DNA of 64,000 nucleotides from Burkholderia sp. MS389 (GTDB taxonomy: Bacteria > Pseudomonadota > Gammaproteobacteria > Burkholderiales > Burkholderiaceae): contig NZ_CP045994.1 of the NCBI RefSeq assembly GCF_016899425.1, forward strand, positions 1,178,001 to 1,242,000, written 5' to 3'. The notes beneath the pieces were generated by a model. The model did not search any database. It was not told the origin of the DNA and saw only the letters and a list, made by a program, of their open reading frames with translations. Of this stretch, positions 20,008 through 28,717 are shown piece after piece. The stretch's first letter is position 1. Each line of letters begins with the position of its first letter. The translations under genes were made by a program, and so were the position numbers.

Positions 20008-20824
20008 TTTCGGTCTCCACGATGAAAGATGGATTTGGTGTTTCGCCACACTCGGTTCATGGATGGCTTGATTTTTTACATAAACGCCTCCGCAATCTGC
20101 GATTGACGATCCGATACTCTTTGGCAGGCAAAATTCACGGCATCTGCGATTCGGGCTGTATATTTTCGGCAATGTTCAGCGTTCGCGCCCAGAAAATGTT
20201 TTTTCGTCGGCAATAGGTCTTTCTGCCCTGTCTGCGGCCGCCAGGGGTCTTGGTGAAATTTCCCGATAATTTTAAAAAAATGGTGCCGTAATGATTTTCA
20301 TGTGGCAAGCAATAATCAGATCTGTAGATCCCCGTCAGATCATATTAGGAAATTTCCTTAAATAAGGTGTGACAAGCTATCTATCGTTTACCCCTAGTAG
20401 TTGATTTGATGATTTCATATCCAATTAAATTGAATGTTTCTCCATTGGGAATGAAGATTATTTTTGTCAGCACTGGGCGTTGTAGTTTCGGCTTCGAATT
20501 CAGGTGCAGATCACGATATCTGCATCAGACGTGCTTGCGTGGACGATCTCTATTGCGCATTTAAAGACGGTTGCCGCAGTAAATGCTAGCCGCCGCATCT
20601 TGCGTCGATTATATTTCCACGTAAAAGAAGGCGGCATTCAAGGTGAATGCCTGATAAATAAAAATACGGCTGCCGTTGCCGCTCTGCTGAAAATTGCCCG
20701 TGCCGCTCGCGCGTCGTTACATAGTGGGTCGAGAGACTGGTCGGAAGAGAGCGTCCGGTGGCAAAACGATGCGGGTAGGGTGGGGTAAGTCTTGGCGTCG
20801 ATTTATGCGCCGGCCGCAAAGCAA
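20008..20824. other. 817-bp AT-rich intergenic region
   Basis: No convincing gene. It contains the leader and promoter region of the RhiA-like gene, a dyad ATCTG-N11-CAGAT at 20320-20340, an AT-rich core at about 20260-20470, and a perfect 8-bp stem GGCATTCA/TGAATGCC at 20633-20651 that may end the minus-strand acetyltransferase transcript. A 94-codon open frame at 20504 looks like chance. Confidence 0.6.
20320..20340. promoter_or_regulatory. Possible LuxR-type dyad upstream of the RhiA-like gene
   Basis: ATCTGTAGATC is followed by CCCGTCAGAT, giving half sites ATCTG and CAGAT 11 bases apart. Lux and cep boxes have CTG-N10-CAG, so this is one base off. It is about 310 bases before the RhiA-like start. 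Weak evidence. Confidence 0.25.
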
Positions 20825-21373
20825 TTACCCATCCACCGGCTGCACCGGCGTCTCGAGCTTCAGTTGATAGAACGCCGCATCGAGCCAACGGCCGAATTTG
20901 AATCCGGCCTCCGCGATCGTGCCCGCGTGCTCGAACCCCAGTTTCGTATGCAGTGCGATGCTGCCGGCGTTGGCCGCGTCGATGCAGCCGACCAGCACGT
21001 GGACCTGCGCTTCGCGCGCACGCCGGACCACTTCGCGCAGCAGCAGTTCGCCGAGCCCGCGACCGCGCTGATCGTTGCGCACGTAGACGCTGTGCTCGAC
21101 CGTGTACTTGAATGCCGGAAACGCGCGGAACGTACCCCAGCTCGCGAAGCCGAGCAGCGTGCCCGCCGCGTCGACGGCGCCGATGATCGGAAAGCCGCCC
21201 GCGCGCTTCGTCGCGAACCACGTGATCATCGCTTCCGGCGGGCGCGGCCGGTAGTCGTACAGCGCGGTCGAGTTCACGATCGCGTCGTTCAGGATCTCGA
21301 GAATGGCCGCCGCGTGTTCGGCCTCGCTGCAATCGATCAGGCGCACGTCGTCGCGCTGTGTCGGGGAATTCAT
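20825..21373 (-). CDS. GNAT N-acetyltransferase (phosphinothricin acetyltransferase-like)
   Basis: 182 aa from ATG 21373 (MNSPTQRDDVRLIDC). GNAT fold: N-terminal ILEILNDAIVNSTALYDYRP, CoA-binding motif A RNDQRGRGLGELLLREV, and the late IALHTKLGFEHAGTIAEAGFKFGRW block typical of the PAT/YncA group that acetylates phosphinothricin, methionine sulfoximine and similar amino-acid analogues. It starts 48 bases after the XRE-cupin regulator on the same strand, so the two probably form an operon. The natural substrate is unknown. Confidence 0.88.
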   Translation of the reverse strand: MNSPTQRDDVRLIDCSEAEHAAAILEILNDAIVNSTALYDYRPRPPEAMITWFATKRAGGFPIIGAVDAAGTLLGFASWGTFRAFPAFKYTVEHSVYVRNDQRGRGLGELLLREVVRRAREAQVHVLVGCIDAANAGSIALHTKLGFEHAGTIAEAGFKFGRWLDAAFYQLKLETPVQPVDG

Positions 21374-21421
21374 ACGTTTCCTTCCTGTTTGGCTAAACCG
21401 GTTGCACACACGGCGCGCGCA

Positions 21422-22042
21422 TTACGCGCCGCGCATGCCGGCGGCGGATGCATCGCAAATCGCGACGATATAGCGCGCCGCATGCGGCGACGGATTGCTG
21501 AAAATCAGCGGCTGGTCGAGCCGCATCGCCAGGCAGTCGCCTTCGCGAAGTTCGTGAAGCGTATCGCCGAACGTGACGTCGACGCGGCCGCTGATGATCC
21601 ACACCTGCTGATGCAGCGCGCTTTCGCGCCCGCCGCTGTCGTACGCGACGCGCGCGCCGGGCGGGAAATCGACCTCGACGAGCTGGATCGGCGACGGCCA
21701 GCCGGCCGGCGACAGGTTGCGTCGCACATAGCCGGACGCCGGATCGCGCCATTCGGCCTGCTGCGCACGCCGTGCGAGCGGCTGGGCGGGCGCGTCGTCC
21801 CGGTCACCGCCGAACAGCCCGGCCAGCGACACGCCGAGGCCGGCCGCGAGCTTGTCGAGCACGACGGCCGTCGGGCTGGCCGCCGCGCGTTCGATGAGCG
21901 AGATCATCGAACGGCTGACGCCGGAACGCGCGGCCAGCGCGTCGAGTGTGTAGCCTCGGACGGTGCGCAGGTCGCGCACGCGCCGGGCAATGCGCTCGTT
22001 GATGCCGGTATCGTCGGCCGCGGTGATCGTTGATTCTTTCAT
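21422..22042 (-). CDS. XRE-family regulator with C-terminal cupin domain
   Basis: 206 aa from ATG 22042. An N-terminal helix-turn-helix (YTLDALAARSGVSRSMISLIER, ~30-51) is joined to a C-terminal cupin domain (about 110-200, including HQQVWIISGRVDV and ELREGDCLAMRLDQP). This architecture is typical of small-ligand-sensing repressors that control neighbouring metabolic or resistance genes. Its likely target is its own operon with the acetyltransferase at 20825; that is inference. Confidence 0.88.
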   Translation of the reverse strand: MKESTITAADDTGINERIARRVRDLRTVRGYTLDALAARSGVSRSMISLIERAAASPTAVVLDKLAAGLGVSLAGLFGGDRDDAPAQPLARRAQQAEWRDPASGYVRRNLSPAGWPSPIQLVEVDFPPGARVAYDSGGRESALHQQVWIISGRVDVTFGDTLHELREGDCLAMRLDQPLIFSNPSPHAARYIVAICDASAAGMRGA

Positions 22043-22188
22043 GATGGATTGATTTTCCAGCAAACTGGAATTTGATGTCAACGGCATTTCCGGCCGCAGG
22101 GCGGCGGGAGGCGGGCGCGAACGGCTTGCCCGGTCGTCGTGCACGGCGTAATATACAAAACAGCTACGTTTCGTTTAATTGGGGATAT

Positions 22189-22425
22189 ATGGGCATCATC
22201 AAGATTTCCGAGCACATGCATGAACGGCTGCGCTCGACGAGCACGGCGCTGAGCCGTTCGATCAATGCACAGGCCGAACACTGGCTGCGCGTCGGGATGC
22301 TGGCGGAACTCAATCCGGCGCTCTCCTACGGCGACATCTGCAAGATGTTGATCGAGGCCGAGGCGCGGGGCGGCGACGTGGGGCCGGCCGAGACGGTCGC
22401 GCAGAGCATCGAGCAGGTGGCGTAA
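22189..22425 (+). CDS. ParD-like protein
   Basis: 78 aa from ATG 22189 (MGIIKISEHMHERLRST), with GGGGAT just upstream as ribosome-binding site. It resembles the ParD-like family (ribbon-helix-helix relatives of ParD antitoxins): IKISEHMHERLRSTSTALSR gives the strand-helix start and AEHWLRVGMLAEL the second helix. No ParE toxin gene is beside it. Its stop TAA shares a base with the ATG of map, so the two are translationally coupled; a role linked to map expression is possible but unproven. Confidence 0.75.
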   Translation: MGIIKISEHMHERLRSTSTALSRSINAQAEHWLRVGMLAELNPALSYGDICKMLIEAEARGGDVGPAETVAQSIEQVA

Positions 22426-23231
22426 TGGCGAAACGCGAAATTCCGATCCGCGGTGCCGCGGAAATCGCCAAGTCGCGCGAAGCCGCGAAGCTCGCGTCGC
22501 AGGTGCTGACGATGATCACCGAGCACGTGAAGCCGGGCGTCACCACCGACGAGCTCGACGCGCGCTGCCGCGAATACATCGTCGACGAACTGGGCGCGAT
22601 CCCCGCGAACATCGGCTACCACGGCTATCCGAAGACGCTGTGCACGTCGGTCAATCACGTGGTCTGTCACGGCATTCCGACGTCGCGGCCGATGCGTGAC
22701 GGCGATATCGTGAACCTCGACATCGCGGTGATCAAGGACGGCTGGTTCGGCGATACGAGCCGCATGTATTTCGTCGGCGAACCGAACGAACTCGCGCGGC
22801 GGCTCGTCGCGTCGACCTACGAGGCGATGCATGCCGGCATCCGCGCGGTGCGTCCCGGCGCGACGCTCGGCGACGTCGGCTATGCGATCCAGCAGGTCGC
22901 CCATCGCGAAGGATTCAGCGTGGTGCGCGAGTATTGCGGACACGGGATCGGCGACGTCTATCACGACGAGCCGCAGGTGCTGCATTACGGTCGCCCGGGC
23001 ACCGGCCTGCCGCTGCGGCCGGGGATGATTTTCACGATCGAGCCGATGCTGAACGCGGGCAAGCGCGACACGCGCATGCTGGCCGACGGCTGGACCGTCG
23101 TCACGGCGGACCATTCGCTGTCCGCGCAGTGGGAGCACATGGTCGTGGTGACGGAAACGGGCTTCGAGGTGTTGACCGAGGACGCGAAGCCGCAGGGGTT
23201 CGCCGCGCTTTCGGGCACGCACGCAGCCTGA
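22425..23231 (+). CDS. map: Methionine aminopeptidase type I
   Basis: Removes the initiator methionine from nascent proteins. 268 aa. The pita-bread metal ligands are visible: Asp99 (NLDIAV), Asp110 (GWFGDTSRMY), His in CGHGIGDVYHDEPQ, Glu in FTIEPMLN and Glu in QWEHMVVVTETG. It overlaps the ParD-like gene by one base (TAATG). This may be a second map copy, since the main one usually sits by rpsB-tsf; I cannot see that from here. Confidence 0.95.
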   Translation: MAKREIPIRGAAEIAKSREAAKLASQVLTMITEHVKPGVTTDELDARCREYIVDELGAIPANIGYHGYPKTLCTSVNHVVCHGIPTSRPMRDGDIVNLDIAVIKDGWFGDTSRMYFVGEPNELARRLVASTYEAMHAGIRAVRPGATLGDVGYAIQQVAHREGFSVVREYCGHGIGDVYHDEPQVLHYGRPGTGLPLRPGMIFTIEPMLNAGKRDTRMLADGWTVVTADHSLSAQWEHMVVVTETGFEVLTEDAKPQGFAALSGTHAA

Positions 23232-23274
23232 CGCCGGTCGTGCGCCGCAGACGGCGGCGCGGCATTGCAATGAA

Positions 23275-23297
23275 ACGGGCCCCTTCGCGGGGCCCGT
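23275..23297. terminator. Hairpin between convergent map and fRMsr genes
   Basis: ACGGGCCCC/GGGGCCCGT with a TTCGC loop, 9-bp perfect stem. There is no long T-run; it could act in both directions between the convergent genes. Confidence 0.6.
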
Positions 23298-23332
23298 GTC
23301 GTTCGGCGGCCAGCGCCGCGGCGCCGCGACGC

Positions 23333-23836
23333 CTAACCGCGCGCCTTCTGCCACGCGTGTTCGACGAACACGCGGCACAGCGCTTCCATCCCTTGGCGGT
23401 CTTCGTCGTCGAAGCGCGCGGCGACCGGGCTGTCGACGTCCCATACGCCGATCAGCGTGCCGTCGGCGGCCACCAGCGGCACGACGATTTCCGATTCCGA
23501 CGCCGCATCGCACGCGATATGGCCCGGGAAGTCGTGCACGTCGCGCACGACCTGCGTCTCGCGCGTTTGCGCGGCCGTGCCGCACACGCCCTTGCCGAGC
23601 GCGATCCGCACGCACGCGGGCTTGCCCTGGAACGGCCCGACCACGAGCTCGGTGCCGTCGAAGAAGTAGAAGCCCGCCCAGTTCAGGCGATCGAGCGAGT
23701 GATACACGAGCGCGGAGAAATTCGCGGCGTTCGCGGTCAGGTCGCGTTCGGATTCGACGAGCGCGCGTGCCTGCTCGACGAGCGTCGCGTATTGATCGGC
23801 CTTGGAGGCGGTAGGGTCGTTGGACAGCGTGAACAT
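23333..23836 (-). CDS. Free methionine-(R)-sulfoxide reductase, GAF domain
   Basis: 167 aa from ATG 23836. A single GAF domain with the catalytic-type Cys residues of fRMsr: PACVRIALGKGVCGTAA and FPGHIACDAASESEIVVPL. The order NWAGFYFFD, then VGPFQGKPAC, then GKGVCG matches the YebR/fRMsr group, which reduces free Met-R-sulfoxide using thioredoxin. It is convergent with map. Confidence 0.88.
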   Translation of the reverse strand: MFTLSNDPTASKADQYATLVEQARALVESERDLTANAANFSALVYHSLDRLNWAGFYFFDGTELVVGPFQGKPACVRIALGKGVCGTAAQTRETQVVRDVHDFPGHIACDAASESEIVVPLVAADGTLIGVWDVDSPVAARFDDEDRQGMEALCRVFVEHAWQKARG

Positions 23837-23939
23837 GGCGGGAAAGCGATAGGGGTTGTGAAAATGCGCATTGCGCGTACCGCAGTCTACGGCACGCGCG
23901 CGCGGTCTGCAGCGCACGGTTGTGCGTGATGCGGCGCGT

Positions 23940-24857
23940 TCAGTCGGGTTCGAGTTCGGCGAACCGCTCGGCCAGGAAATCGAGCAACGCCCGCACCGCG
24001 GGCAGCAGCCCGCGGCGCGACGCGAACACCGCGTGCACGATTTCGCGGCGCGGCGCCCAGTCGGGCAGCACGGTGACCAGTTCACCGCGCGACACCTCGT
24101 CGCGCACCATCATCGTCGGCAACTGCACGACGCCGACGCCCGCGGCGGCCGCCGCGCGCAGCGCGAGCATGCCGCCCGTCACGAAGCGCGGCTGGTGATG
24201 GATTTCCGCGTGCGCGCCGTCGGGCCCGCGCAGCCGCCACACGTGCGTGGACTGCGGCACGCCGTGATCGAGGCTCGGCAGGCGCGTCAGATCGGCGGGA
24301 ACGGCCGGTACGCCATGCTCGCGCAGCAGCGCGGGGCTCGCGACGAGGCACTGGCCGCGCTCGGCGAGCACGCGCAGCGCGAGATCGCTGTCCTCGAGCG
24401 GCGGCGGCCGCACGCGGATCGCGACGTCGATCCCTTCGCCGACCACGTCGACGCGCCGGTTGGTAGCTTCCAGGTGAATCTCGACGCGCGGGCACGCGGC
24501 CATGAACGCGGCGATCATCGTGCCGACCAGCGAATCGAGCAGCACGATCGGGCAACTGACGCGCACGATGCCGCGCGGCTCCTCGTGCAGCAGCGCGATC
24601 GCCTCGTCGGCGGCATCGGCCTCGACGAGCATCGCGCGGCAATGCGCGTAATAGGTCTGCCCGACGTCGGTGACCGTGAAGCGGCGCGTCGAACGCTGGA
24701 TCAGCCGCATCCCGAGCCGCGCCTCGAGCAGCGCGATACGGCGGCTCAGCTTCGATTTCGGCATGTCCAGCGCGCGCCCGGCCGGCGCGAAGCCACCATG
24801 TTCGACGACCTGCACGAAGTAGTAGAGATCGTTCAGATCCCGCGCTTTATCGTTCAT
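23940..24857 (-). CDS. LysR-family transcriptional regulator
   Basis: 305 aa. N-terminal winged helix-turn-helix (GFAPAGRALDMPKSKLSRRI, ~22-41, then LEARLGMRLIQRSTRRFTVT) and a substrate-binding-type effector domain. The SKLSRRI start resembles the large LysR subgroup that regulates redox or detoxification genes. It is divergent from the pirin gene at 24969, with about 110 bases between starts, so pirin is the likely target. Confidence 0.92.
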   Translation of the reverse strand: MNDKARDLNDLYYFVQVVEHGGFAPAGRALDMPKSKLSRRIALLEARLGMRLIQRSTRRFTVTDVGQTYYAHCRAMLVEADAADEAIALLHEEPRGIVRVSCPIVLLDSLVGTMIAAFMAACPRVEIHLEATNRRVDVVGEGIDVAIRVRPPPLEDSDLALRVLAERGQCLVASPALLREHGVPAVPADLTRLPSLDHGVPQSTHVWRLRGPDGAHAEIHHQPRFVTGGMLALRAAAAAGVGVVQLPTMMVRDEVSRGELVTVLPDWAPRREIVHAVFASRRGLLPAVRALLDFLAERFAELEPD

Positions 24858-24968
24858 GAAATGGAACGCTGAGTGCGATTTCGGCAGTCTACCGGATCGA
24901 TCGTTCCATCTCTATATTGTCGCTCAAGGATGCGAAACACGGGTTTCGCCGCAATTCGGAGAAGGCAA

Positions 24969-25835
24969 ATGAAGAAGATCCAGGGTGTGTACAGTGCGCC
25001 GCGCGGCCATTGGGTCGGCGACGGTTTCCCGGTGCGTTCGATGTTCAGCTACCAGTCTCACGGCACGCACCTGAGCCCATTCCTGCTGCTCGATTACGCC
25101 GGTCCGGCGACGTTCGAACCGGCGAGCGCGCCGCGCGGTGTCGGCCAGCATCCGCACCGCGGGTTCGAAACGGTGACGATCGTCTATGACGGCGAAGTCG
25201 CGCACCGCGACTCGACGGGCGCGGGCGGCACGATCGGCCCGGGCGACGTGCAGTGGATGACGGCCGCGAGCGGGATCCTGCACGAGGAATTCCACTCGGA
25301 GGCGTTCACGACGCGGGGCGGCCCGCTCGAGATGGTGCAGCTGTGGGTGAACCTGCCCGCCGCGGACAAGATGGGCGCGCCCGGCTACCAGACGCTGCTG
25401 AACGCCGATATCCCGGTGGTCGAGCTGCCGGACGGCGCGGGGCGCGCGCGGATCATCGCCGGTGAGTTCGACGGGCGGCGCGGCCCGGCCCGCACGCACA
25501 CGCCGATCGACGTGTGGGACGTGCGGCTCGTGGCGGGCGGCCATGCGCGGTTCCCGGTCGCCGAAGGGCGCACGCTCGCGGTGGTCGTGCTGAGCGGCAC
25601 CGTGCTGGTGAACGGCGAGACGGTGGCGCGCGAAGCGCAGTTCGTGCAACTCGGCCGCGACGGCAGCGACGTCGAGATCGAAGCGAACGGCGACGCGAAG
25701 CTGCTGATCCTGAGCGGCGAGCCGATCGACGAGCCGGTCGTCGGTTACGGCCCGTTCGTGATGAATTCGCAAGAGGAAATCCGGACCGCGATCGACGATT
25801 TCAACAGCGGCCGCTTCGGCCAGATGCCGGCATGA
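24969..25835 (+). CDS. Pirin family protein
   Basis: 288 aa from ATG 24969 (MKKIQGVYSAPRGHWVG). Bicupin; the N-terminal cupin carries the iron-ligand motif QHPHRGFETVT and a downstream EEFHSEAF with His and Glu ligands. Some pirins act as quercetin 2,3-dioxygenases, but the physiological substrate is usually unknown. It is divergently arranged with a LysR regulator and closed by a good terminator. Confidence 0.92.
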   Translation: MKKIQGVYSAPRGHWVGDGFPVRSMFSYQSHGTHLSPFLLLDYAGPATFEPASAPRGVGQHPHRGFETVTIVYDGEVAHRDSTGAGGTIGPGDVQWMTAASGILHEEFHSEAFTTRGGPLEMVQLWVNLPAADKMGAPGYQTLLNADIPVVELPDGAGRARIIAGEFDGRRGPARTHTPIDVWDVRLVAGGHARFPVAEGRTLAVVVLSGTVLVNGETVAREAQFVQLGRDGSDVEIEANGDAKLLILSGEPIDEPVVGYGPFVMNSQEEIRTAIDDFNSGRFGQMPA

Positions 25836-25850
25836 CCGCATGACGAGCAG

Positions 25851-25877
25851 GCCCCGCGCGATGCGGGGCCTTTTTTT
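25851..25877 (+). terminator. Terminator after the pirin gene
   Basis: AGGCCCCGC/GCGGGGCCT stem with a GAT loop and seven T residues. Confidence 0.92.
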
Positions 25878-25970
25878 CGCGCGCGGGCAGGCGGTCGCGC
25901 GCGACGCGTGCTTCGAGGCATAATCGACGGTTGCCGCGCGCCGGCCGGCGCGCCCGAATCAGGACCGCAC

Positions 25971-26462
25971 ATGAACGCCTCCGCACCCGCCGCATCCCCG
26001 AGCGCCGCCGATCTCGACTGGCGCTGGAAACCCTTCGACGCGCTGACGGCACGCGAAATCTATTCGATCCTCGAAGCGCGCAGCGCCGTATTCGTCGTCG
26101 AACAGAACTGCGTGTATCGCGACATCGACGATGCGGACCAGGCCGCGTGGCACCTGGCCGCCTTCGATCCGGCCGGCCGCCTGGCCGGCTATCTGCGCGT
26201 GTTGCTGCCGGACGCGCAGCACACCGACGTGCGCATCGGCCGCGTGCTGACGACCGCCGCGTTTCGCGGCGCGGGCCTCGGCAACGGGCTGCTGTCGCGC
26301 GCGCTCGAGCATATCCGCGCGCAATGGCCGGATACGCCGGTGAGCCTGCATGCGCAGGCCCACTTGCAGCGTTTCTACGGGGCATTCGGCTTCACGCCGA
26401 GTTCGGACGTGCACGACGAGGACGGCATCCCGCACGTGTGGATGAGCAGCGCGCGAGCATGA
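25971..26462 (+). CDS. GNAT N-acetyltransferase, ElaA-like
   Basis: 163 aa from ATG 25971. The N-terminal ALTAREIYSILEARSAVFVVEQ and YRDIDDADQAAWHLAAF are characteristic of the ElaA subgroup. CoA-binding motif: RVLTTAAFRGAGLGNGLLSRAL. The C-terminus has LQRFYGAFGFTPSSDVHDEDGIPHV. ElaA substrates are not known. It stands alone between the pirin terminator and the convergent ctaG. Confidence 0.9.
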   Translation: MNASAPAASPSAADLDWRWKPFDALTAREIYSILEARSAVFVVEQNCVYRDIDDADQAAWHLAAFDPAGRLAGYLRVLLPDAQHTDVRIGRVLTTAAFRGAGLGNGLLSRALEHIRAQWPDTPVSLHAQAHLQRFYGAFGFTPSSDVHDEDGIPHVWMSSARA

Positions 26463-26484
26463 CGCGCGCCGCGCGCCGCGGCGG

Positions 26485-27354
26485 TCAGTGCGCGGTGCGT
26501 GCGACCGGCGGCTTGTCCGCGCGCTGCGCGACCCGTTCGCCGATCAGGCGCCCGCGCGCGGACAGCCGCAGCCAGTGCCGCAGTGCGATCAGCGCGCCGA
26601 TCACGCTCATCATCGAGCCGGGAATCCACAGCAGCAGGCCGCCGATCTGCTGGTCGCGCAGCGGGCTCAGCCACGTGAACGCGCGGCCGCAGATCGAATA
26701 GATCGGATACAGCTCGTGCGGCGTGAAGAAGATCAGCGCGCCGAGCGCGATCTGCGGCGGGATTGCCGCGACGACGATCAGGATCCGGCGGCCCGGCGAC
26801 AGTCGCGCGGGCGGCGCGGGGCGCGGATCGACGACGAGCCACCAGAACAGCAGCCCGTCGATCACCATGCTCCAGTTCATCACGCGATAGAGGCGCCAGT
26901 CGAGCATCGCGATGAAGTGGATCGGCGACAGCAGCCAGAAATAGATCAGCCCGACGAACAGCACGACTGCGACGACCGGATGGAACACCACGTCGAGCGT
27001 CGCCCGCACCGGCGCCCACGCGAGCGCGGGGCGCACGAAGCGCTGCCGCCAGCGGAACGGAATGCCCGCACGGATCGCCGCGCCCGGATAGGACAGCGCG
27101 ATGAAGAACGGCCCGAGATGGTGCAGCACGAGGTGCTGCGCGCGGTGCAGGAAGAATTCGTGCTCGAAGAAGTAGTCGAGCCGCGTGTGCAGCGCGATGT
27201 AGAGCGCGGTCAGCCCGAACCAGAACGAGAACTGCCGCAGCGGCGACACCTTCGCCTTCCTCGCGCCGCGCACGAACAGCACGGCGGCCGTCAGCACCGC
27301 GATGACCACGGTCGGCGACGGTTCCCACGGATCGAGCCAGTACAGGACGTTCAT
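26485..27354 (-). CDS. Cytochrome c oxidase assembly protein, caa3-type CtaG
   Basis: 289 aa integral membrane protein with about seven hydrophobic segments. Motifs of the caa3_CtaG family include HEFFLHRAQHLVLHHLGPFF, ALSYPGAAIR and HFIAMLDWRLYRVMNW with several His/Met residues that fit copper handling. It is the last gene of a minus-strand operon sco-pcuAC-ctaG (10 bases after pcuAC), so it likely takes part in building the CuA/CuB centres of a haem-copper oxidase. Confidence 0.9.
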   Translation of the reverse strand: MNVLYWLDPWEPSPTVVIAVLTAAVLFVRGARKAKVSPLRQFSFWFGLTALYIALHTRLDYFFEHEFFLHRAQHLVLHHLGPFFIALSYPGAAIRAGIPFRWRQRFVRPALAWAPVRATLDVVFHPVVAVVLFVGLIYFWLLSPIHFIAMLDWRLYRVMNWSMVIDGLLFWWLVVDPRPAPPARLSPGRRILIVVAAIPPQIALGALIFFTPHELYPIYSICGRAFTWLSPLRDQQIGGLLLWIPGSMMSVIGALIALRHWLRLSARGRLIGERVAQRADKPPVARTAH

Positions 27355-27364
27355 CGCGCGCGCA

Positions 27365-27811
27365 TCACTTCGTCTTGGCCGGCGATTTCACGGCGAACGG
27401 CGCATCGACCGTTTCGCCGTCGGAGAATTTCAGGCGCAGGTGCACGGTGTCGCCGGGCTTGATCGCGTGCTTCGGTTCCTCGAGCATGAAGTGATAGCCG
27501 CCCGGCGCGATGTCGACCTTGCCGCGCGCGGGGATCGTCAGCTTGTCGACCATTTCCATCTTCTGCGTCGAGCCGTTCGACACCGTCTGGTGCAGCATCG
27601 CCATCCCGTAGTCGGGGCTGTCGACGTCGACGAGGTCGATCGGCTTGTCGCCGGTGTTCACGAGCGTCACGTAGCCGCCCGCGGGCAGCTTGTTCGGCAG
27701 CCAGCGCACCCACGCGTTCTGCGCGCTGATCGCGCCGGCGGCATACGCGTGCGCGCCGGCGCACAGCGCGGCGACGAGGGCGAACGTCTTGAAGGTCGTT
27801 TTCGTGTTCAT
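27365..27811 (-). CDS. Periplasmic copper chaperone PCu(A)C
   Basis: 148 aa. Signal peptide residues 1-25 (ending AHAYA). The copper-binding set of the family is visible: His74 in MAMLHQTV, Met85/Met87 in QKMEMV, then His107 and Met109 in GGYHFML. PCu(A)C passes Cu(I) to the oxidase CuA site together with Sco. The gene sits between sco and ctaG with very short gaps. Confidence 0.93.
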   Translation of the reverse strand: MNTKTTFKTFALVAALCAGAHAYAAGAISAQNAWVRWLPNKLPAGGYVTLVNTGDKPIDLVDVDSPDYGMAMLHQTVSNGSTQKMEMVDKLTIPARGKVDIAPGGYHFMLEEPKHAIKPGDTVHLRLKFSDGETVDAPFAVKSPAKTK

Positions 27812-27819
27812 GGCGGAAT

Positions 27820-28434
27820 TCAGGTCGTGGAGGCAGCGTCGATGATCCGGCGCACATCGGCGGCGATGGCGTCGGGCGAATCGCGATCGGTCGCGAGCAG
27901 GCGTGCGCGGCCGGTCGCGTCGAAGACGTAGACGGCCGAGCTGTGCGTCACTTCGTAGCCGCCGGACGGATCGCGTTTTTCCATCTGGTACGCGACGCGA
28001 TAGCGCTTCGCGAGCGATTCGATCTGGCCGTCGGTGCCGGTCAGGCCGCGCGCATGCGCGGCGTCGAACGCGGCGACGTAGGACTGCATTGCCTGCGGCG
28101 TATCGCGCGCGGGGTCGACCGAGACGAACAGGATGCGCACGTTGTCCGCCTGCGGGCCGAGCTTCGCCAGCACTTCCATCAGCCGCGCCAGCGTTTCGGG
28201 GCAGACGTCGGGGCAGTGCGTGTAGCCGAAGTAGACGAGCGCGACGCGGCCGCGGAACGCGTCGGCGTCGACGGGACGGCCGTCGCCGCCCGTCAGCTCG
28301 AACGACAGGTCGGGCAGGTGGCCGGTGACGTTGGTCAGGTTCCAGCGCGGCTCGTCGTGCGTGCACGCGGCGAGCGCCACGGCGGCGGCGAGGGCCGCGG
28401 CCGTGCGGATGAGGCGGGAGAGGCGAGACGGCAT
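27820..28434 (-). CDS. SCO1/SenC copper-delivery lipoprotein
   Basis: 204 aa from ATG 28434; an in-frame ATG at 28482 is possible. Lipoprotein signal with lipobox LAAC (Cys24). Thioredoxin-like fold with the copper-binding CxxxC, Cys74 and Cys78 in YTHCPDVCPETL, and the distal His in YEVTHSSAVYVFD. Needed for copper insertion into cytochrome oxidase. First gene of the sco-pcuAC-ctaG operon. Confidence 0.94.
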   Translation of the reverse strand: MPSRLSRLIRTAAALAAAVALAACTHDEPRWNLTNVTGHLPDLSFELTGGDGRPVDADAFRGRVALVYFGYTHCPDVCPETLARLMEVLAKLGPQADNVRILFVSVDPARDTPQAMQSYVAAFDAAHARGLTGTDGQIESLAKRYRVAYQMEKRDPSGGYEVTHSSAVYVFDATGRARLLATDRDSPDAIAADVRRIIDAASTT

Positions 28435-28717
28435 CCTGGGGCTCGATCGGGCGAAATGGGTGACCGGCCGGCGCGATGCCATGCGTCGCGCGGCAGGCGG
28501 TTGCGACTGTAGCGCAATTCGCGCGCCTGCGTCCTTTTGAAACCGGTACGGGGCCGGCGAGCGGGGCAATATGTCGCAGTTGACGCGGCGGGCGGCGCGA
28601 CGTCCGCGCTGCCCCGGTTTCGCCCATCTGGGGGCGCAGGCGCGGTAAGATGCGCACAACTCCATTCGCGCAGTGGCGGCCTGCGTTTTGCCGGCCGGCC
28701 CTCAGACTATCGAATCG

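Noticed and set aside
20504..20788. 94-codon plus-strand open frame in the AT-rich intergenic region
   Set aside because: No ribosome site, no recognisable motif, and it lies in a region with mixed composition; kept as non-coding.
18069..20824. Integrative element with attachment sites
   Set aside because: No integrase gene and no direct repeat of the tRNA-Cys 3' end was found in the window, so an attachment site cannot be claimed.
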